A program made the translations under genes and the position numbers. The notes under the pieces are model-generated. The model did no database searches and had not been told where the DNA came from. It saw nothing but the letters and a program-made list of their open reading frames with translations. From contig JAJEFJ010000011.1 of assembly GCA_022820485.1 (NCBI GenBank), positions 92,979-156,978 on the forward strand: a stretch of 64,000 nt of DNA, given 5' to 3'. This document shows, one piece after another, positions 63,258 through 64,000 of the stretch. This stretch comes from Candidatus Latescibacterota bacterium. Its GTDB lineage: Bacteria > Latescibacterota > UBA2968 > UBA8231. Numbering within the stretch: position 1 is the first letter of the stretch; every line of letters begins with the position of its first letter.

Positions 63258-63974
63258 ATGCGCAGCATTTTCGCAGGTATTGAATACGCAGGGAAAAGCA
63301 CGCTGGCCACCATGCTCGGGGAGTACTATCGGCACCGCCGCGTCCCCATCCACGGCGACGATCACTTCACCCTCCCCGACGCCTCGCTCAGCCCAGAGTC
63401 GCGCAAGATCTTGGTCGGCCTGCCCAACGACATAAAGGAGCGCGGGCAGCGGATGCAGATCCACTACCACGTGGACATCATCAAAAAGTACGCCTGTCCG
63501 CTGATCGTTGGCTGGCATTTAGAGGAAGCCGTGTACACTAGCTTTTACGGCGACGATCCAGACAGCTTTTACTACCCGAATTTCCACTACGGCTTTCAGC
63601 GGCTCTACGAAACTTTGGTGCTAGAGGCCCATCTGCCCGATGTGGTGCTATTCCACGTAACGGCCTCCGACGAAGAGATCGCGCAGCGGATGCAGGATAG
63701 CCCGCACGAATATCCGGTCGTGCGCCAGGAACACATTGCCGAGGTCAAAGCGCGCTTTGAGGAAGAAATTGCCGCGTCGCTGTTTAGCCATCAGAACCGC
63801 ACCATCGTCTTAGACACTACTGGCAAGACGCCCGAGGAGTCGTTCGACGAACTGCTCTTGAAGTCTGAGCCAATGGTGACGATGGGCGAATTGGCCGTGC
63901 GGAATATGGAGGTGCCGGAGGGCGAGTACGAAGTGGTGTACGAGCGCGGCGTGCGCAAGATGGTACCCAAGTAG
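63258..63974 (+). CDS. P-loop kinase-like protein of unknown specificity
   Basis: The 238-residue protein opens MRSIFAGIEYAGKSTLATMLGEYY, with a Walker A GIEYAGKS at 7-14, as in thymidylate and deoxynucleoside kinases. A lid-like region and a segment PDVVLFHVTASDEEIAQRMQD resembles the C-terminal part of such kinases (strand, then helix with Arg). The middle (PLIVGWHLEEAVYTSFYGDDPDSFYYPNFHYGFQRLYETL) is distinctive and carries many Tyr and Phe. AAAGGAGAG precedes the ATG. The substrate is unknown; nucleoside, nucleotide or sugar-nucleotide phosphorylation are all possible. It is the last gene before the window ends. Confidence 0.7.
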   Translation: MRSIFAGIEYAGKSTLATMLGEYYRHRRVPIHGDDHFTLPDASLSPESRKILVGLPNDIKERGQRMQIHYHVDIIKKYACPLIVGWHLEEAVYTSFYGDDPDSFYYPNFHYGFQRLYETLVLEAHLPDVVLFHVTASDEEIAQRMQDSPHEYPVVRQEHIAEVKARFEEEIAASLFSHQNRTIVLDTTGKTPEESFDELLLKSEPMVTMGELAVRNMEVPEGEYEVVYERGVRKMVPK

Positions 63975-64000
63975 GGGCGGTTAGCGAACCCCCCCAACAC

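Overview
The window is a dense, almost gap-free stretch of a bacterial chromosome; nearly all genes lie on the + strand in long runs with 4-20 nt overlaps or short gaps, and start codons are often GTG or TTG. It suggests a Gram-negative bacterium of the FCB superphylum, possibly Latescibacterota, Gemmatimonadota or a relative. The clues are a TonB-dependent receptor with a carboxypeptidase-regulatory-like N-terminus, a PorV/PorQ-type outer-membrane protein next to a large secreted protein with a FlgD-like C-terminal tail, a bacterial GGGP-synthase homologue, and a large Alu-containing SRP RNA. The phylum is inferred; the 23S fragment would settle it.

Layout. 1-2530: 3' three-quarters of 23S rRNA, then 5S rRNA and a strong terminator. 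2546-8951: an EF-G paralogue with its own promoter, then yebC-ruvC-ruvA-ruvB-tsaB-rimI behind a promoter that overlaps a LexA-like SOS box. 9018-14060: orphan sugar-type ABC ATPase, holB, rsmA and an outer-membrane barrel. 14136-34957: ilvE, then a run of some 20 kb containing a peptide-binding protein, an uncharacterised six-to-eight-gene cluster built around a MutL/GlmL-type ASKHA ATPase and membrane proteins (16937-24073), a TonB receptor, a secreted protein, a PorV-like protein, a TPR lipoprotein, and Dpp/Yej-like permeases. 34934-38539: a fold-III decarboxylase (minus strand), then carbamoyltransferase and an SxtJ-like protein. 38554-41430: tadA, tRNA-Ser(CGA), tRNA-Ser(GGA), tRNA-Ala(CGC), SRP RNA, dnaX. 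41439-51306: housekeeping run recR-pgsA-pgpA-recA-recX-alaS-GGGPS-ptsH-ptsI-metK. 51326-54341: a lipoprotein and outer-membrane protein pair. 54439-60203: a sigma-54-type promoter, a ClpB lacking its N-domain, an HtrA protease and a GH78-like protein. 60211-63974: a short tandem repeat, an esterase, a sialidase-like propeller gene (minus) behind a palindromic operator, hemH (minus) and a P-loop kinase.

The genes divide into information processing and repair (ruvABC, recA, recX, recR, dnaX, holB, alaS, tadA, tsaB, rsmA), envelope biogenesis and nutrient uptake (TonB receptor, PorV, peptide transporter, lipoproteins, pgsA/pgpA/GGGPS) and stress proteostasis (ClpB, HtrA). The best candidate for an undescribed system is the GlmL-like ATPase cluster: it has no cobalamin mutase partner, and is instead coupled to a barrel-sandwich/KOW protein and at least three polytopic or membrane-anchored proteins. 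No CRISPR array, insertion sequence, prophage or attachment site was recognised.
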